From contig NZ_LOKW01000025.1 in assembly GCF_002211305.1 (NCBI RefSeq), positions 1-64,000 on the forward strand: 64,000 nucleotides of DNA. The letters are read 5' to 3'. Shown here piece by piece: positions 63,908 to 64,000 of the stretch (the first letter of the stretch is position 1; every line of letters begins with the position of its first letter). Source of the DNA: Rhizobium sp. R634 (GTDB taxonomy: Bacteria > Pseudomonadota > Alphaproteobacteria > Rhizobiales > Rhizobiaceae). The position numbers and the translations under genes are program-made. The notes beneath the pieces were generated by a model. It saw only the letters and a program-made list of their open reading frames with translations. It ran no database searches and had not been told where the DNA came from.

Positions 63908-64000
63908 ATGGCTGAAATGAAGCTTCAGGAACTTAAGAGTAAATCCCCGACGGATCTTCTGGCTTTTGCCGAGTCGCTCGAGGTCGAGAATGCAAGCACG
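63908..64000 (+). CDS. rho: Transcription termination factor Rho, N-terminal end only
   Basis: The first 31 codons, cut by the right edge. The start MAEMKLQELKSKSPTDLLAF and the following AESLEVENAS match the N-terminal Rho domain of alphaproteobacteria. The ATG is the only reasonable start. Position after hemJ is usual in Rhizobiales. Rho is the RNA-dependent ATPase that ends untranslated transcripts. Confidence 0.9.
   Translation, partial: MAEMKLQELKSKSPTDLLAFAESLEVENAST

Overview
The window is GC-rich core chromosome of a Rhizobium of the R. leguminosarum / R. etli group, inferred from gene content, gene order and typical rhizobial intergenic repeats. Markers include ActS/ActR, ChvG/ChvI, DivL, PhaZ, the HPrK - EIIA-Man - HPr cluster and a hemE-linked origin. 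Genes are densely packed, often with 1-8 nt ATGA or GTGA overlaps. I found no insertion sequence, prophage, CRISPR array or tRNA gene. The species call is from memory of the family, not from a search.

Layout, left to right. 1-380: a leader with a strong leftward promoter that probably feeds an rRNA operon beyond the left edge. 0.4-7.2 kb: ornithine cyclodeaminase-like gene, hrpB, actS-actR (redox two-component pair), mmcB and an L,D-transpeptidase lipoprotein. 7.2-12 kb: malate synthase G, an orphan cytochrome P450 and a DUF1402 secreted protein. 12-14.4 kb: hslV - GNAT acetyltransferase - hslU. 14.6-20 kb: rightward his operon (hisB, DUF2628, hisH, two unknown genes, hisA, hisF, hisE) ending in coaA. 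20-23 kb: alkB-like, arfB and pckA. 23.2-27.1 kb: chvI-chvG-hprK-EIIA-Man-HPr, linking envelope stress sensing to a regulatory PTS. 27.4-41 kb: ahcY, divL, a tsaE-amgK fusion, murU-like, addB, addA and trxA.

41-46.1 kb: leftward trpF-trpB-trpA-accD-folC. 46.2-51.3 kb: YgjP-type metallopeptidase, DUF2852, phaZ, an FAH-family enzyme, the ghost of a glutathionyl-hydroquinone reductase gene, DUF2218 and a nitroreductase. 51.4-56.7 kb: leftward Tim44-domain gene, mltA, smr, XRE regulator and gyrB. 56.8-57.9 kb: fxsA and secB. 58.1-61.7 kb: leftward ppsR-maf-aroE-coaE-dnaQ. 61.74-62.14 kb: a 400-bp non-coding region with two perfect DnaA boxes and clustered GANTC sites, probably the chromosomal replication origin. 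Genes point away from it on both sides: hemE, hemJ and rho (cut by the right edge) run rightward.

No wholly new multi-gene system stands out. The best leads are the probable oriC, the DivL pseudo-kinase with Tyr in place of the phospho-accepting His, the TsaE-AmgK fusion next to a MurU-like gene, AccD that has lost three of four zinc ligands, an acetyltransferase translationally coupled inside hslVU, two unknown coupled genes inside the his operon, and a decayed GST-family gene.
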